From NCBI GenBank assembly GCA_023134755.1, contig JAGLUM010000449.1:1-6672 (forward strand): a stretch of DNA of 6,672 bases, read 5' to 3'. Every line of letters starts with the position of its first letter. The stretch's first letter is position 1. The stretch is from Fidelibacterota bacterium. Lineage in GTDB: Bacteria; Fidelibacterota; Fidelibacteria; Fidelibacterales; Fidelibacteraceae. Under the pieces are notes generated by a model that was not told where the DNA came from, did no database searches, and saw only the letters and a list, made by a program, of their open reading frames with translations. Both the position numbers and the translations under genes were made by a program. Positions 6,011 to 6,672 of the stretch are shown here, in pieces.

Positions 6011-6672
6011 CTATTTTTTCTGGGTTACAACTATAAAAATCTCTGAAAGGTTCGGCATTGTCACGATGGCTTCCGGCAGTGTGGCCTCACCTTCCACTAA
6101 GGCACGTACGTGACCCAATGTTTTTGTGATCACTCTGGGATTATATTGCATCAGGGAATCTTCCTCGTTTTGCGGTACTTCATATATGTGCCATCTGTTT
6201 TTCAGGCTATCAACTGATTCATTTAGAATAATGCGTCCTTCGTCAATGAAAATAACGTCCTGCAGAATATTTTCAATTTCTGCAACCTGATGTGTTGAAA
6301 TAATGATCGTTTTATTTTCATCATAAAATTCGCCCAGAAGCAGATCATAGAATTCTTTCCGGAAGACAATATCCAGCCCCAATGTTGGTTCATCAAGAAT
6401 GAGAATGTCAACATCTTTCGATAAGGTTAGCAGAAGATACAGTTTTGTTTTCATTCCTTTGGACAAGTTGCCAATCTTCTGGTCGCATGGCAAGTCGCTT
6501 TTTGCGAACAGCCGTTTCGCTTTGTCAGCATTCCAGGAATCGTTTACCTCTGCACTAAAATTAATGATCTGTTCAACCGTCAAACGGGGATCCAATCCAC
6601 TTACATCCGGAATAAATGCTACATTTTTGTATAGTTCATGTTTCCATTCAGTGATAGACTTATTAAACATTG
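6011..6672 (-). CDS. ABC transporter ATP-binding protein, YtrB/BcrA-like (5' end outside window)
   Basis: ATPase subunit of a drug- or peptide-type ABC transporter, expected on the cytoplasmic face with the permease encoded next. Only the C-terminal ~219 residues are present. The Met codon at 6670-6668 is internal, because the Walker A region that must precede it lies beyond the window edge. Counting from that Met, the signature motif is LSKGM (69-73), Walker B is ILILDEP (89-95), the D-loop is GLD (98-100) and the switch histidine is H127 in STH. The LSKGM signature and the 'PWLTVEE'-like segment (here DPRLTVEQ, 27-34) are typical of the YtrB/BcrA group. The Q-loop region reads VAFIPD (17-22), with Asp where many ABC proteins have Gln and this group often has Glu. 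A ~65-residue C-terminal extension of unknown role follows the ATPase core. The stop is TAG, 14 bases before the permease start. Confidence 0.9.
   Translation of the reverse strand, partial: MFNKSITEWKHELYKNVAFIPDVSGLDPRLTVEQIINFSAEVNDSWNADKAKRLFAKSDLPCDQKIGNLSKGMKTKLYLLLTLSKDVDILILDEPTLGLDIVFRKEFYDLLLGEFYDENKTIIISTHQVAEIENILQDVIFIDEGRIILNESVDSLKNRWHIYEVPQNEEDSLMQYNPRVITKTLGHVRALVEGEATLPEAIVTMPNLSEIFIVVTQKK

Noticed and set aside
6223..6414. 63-codon minus-strand frame inside the YtrB-like ATPase
   Set aside because: It is an out-of-frame shadow of the Walker B to H-loop region, with no domain or start signal.

Overview
The window is one compact, single-direction gene block on the minus strand, read from right to left. 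It holds eight genes with gaps of 2 to about 29 bases and no visible terminator, so it is most likely part of one operon; both end genes run off the window. GC content is moderate to low (about 40% by eye). The host is a Gram-negative (diderm) bacterium: there is a TolC-type outer-membrane protein, a periplasmic adaptor and a lipoprotein signal. GIN-domain (DUF2807) proteins and this adaptor/split-MacB style are common in the Bacteroidota/FCB superphylum. However, most genes here have a clear Shine-Dalgarno sequence, which true Bacteroidota largely lack. An FCB-related lineage such as Cloacimonadota, or another anaerobic diderm, is therefore a better guess than Bacteroides; this is inference only.

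Layout in transcription order: (1) 6672-6011, an ABC ATPase of the YtrB/BcrA type that lacks its Walker A end because the window stops; (2) 5996-5169, its six-helix ABC-2 type permease; (3) 5159-4257, an exported GIN-domain protein built as a ladder of ten GASD/GSSD rungs; (4) 4227-3406, a paralogous GIN-domain lipoprotein whose ladder uses a different motif (AGxCN/AGxGT) and carries four cysteines beyond the lipobox; (5) 3377-2151, a TolC-family outer-membrane factor; (6) 2142-958, a MacA/HlyD-type adaptor; (7) 932-225, a MacB/LolD-type ATPase; (8) 222-1, the N-terminus of the matching MacB-type permease.

Read together, this is two ABC systems of different families flanking two beta-helix envelope proteins. 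Genes 5-8 form a complete tripartite MacA-MacB-TolC-like pump with MacB split into ATPase and permease. Genes 1-2 resemble the GntR-regulated Ytr-type transporters that respond to cell-wall-active compounds. GIN/DUF2807 proteins are related to the DUF4097/LiaG-type beta-helix domains linked to envelope-stress systems. The best working idea is an envelope-stress or peptide-export module in which the twin ladder proteins bind, sense or are handled by the exporters. The grouping is seen in the sequence; the function is inferred.
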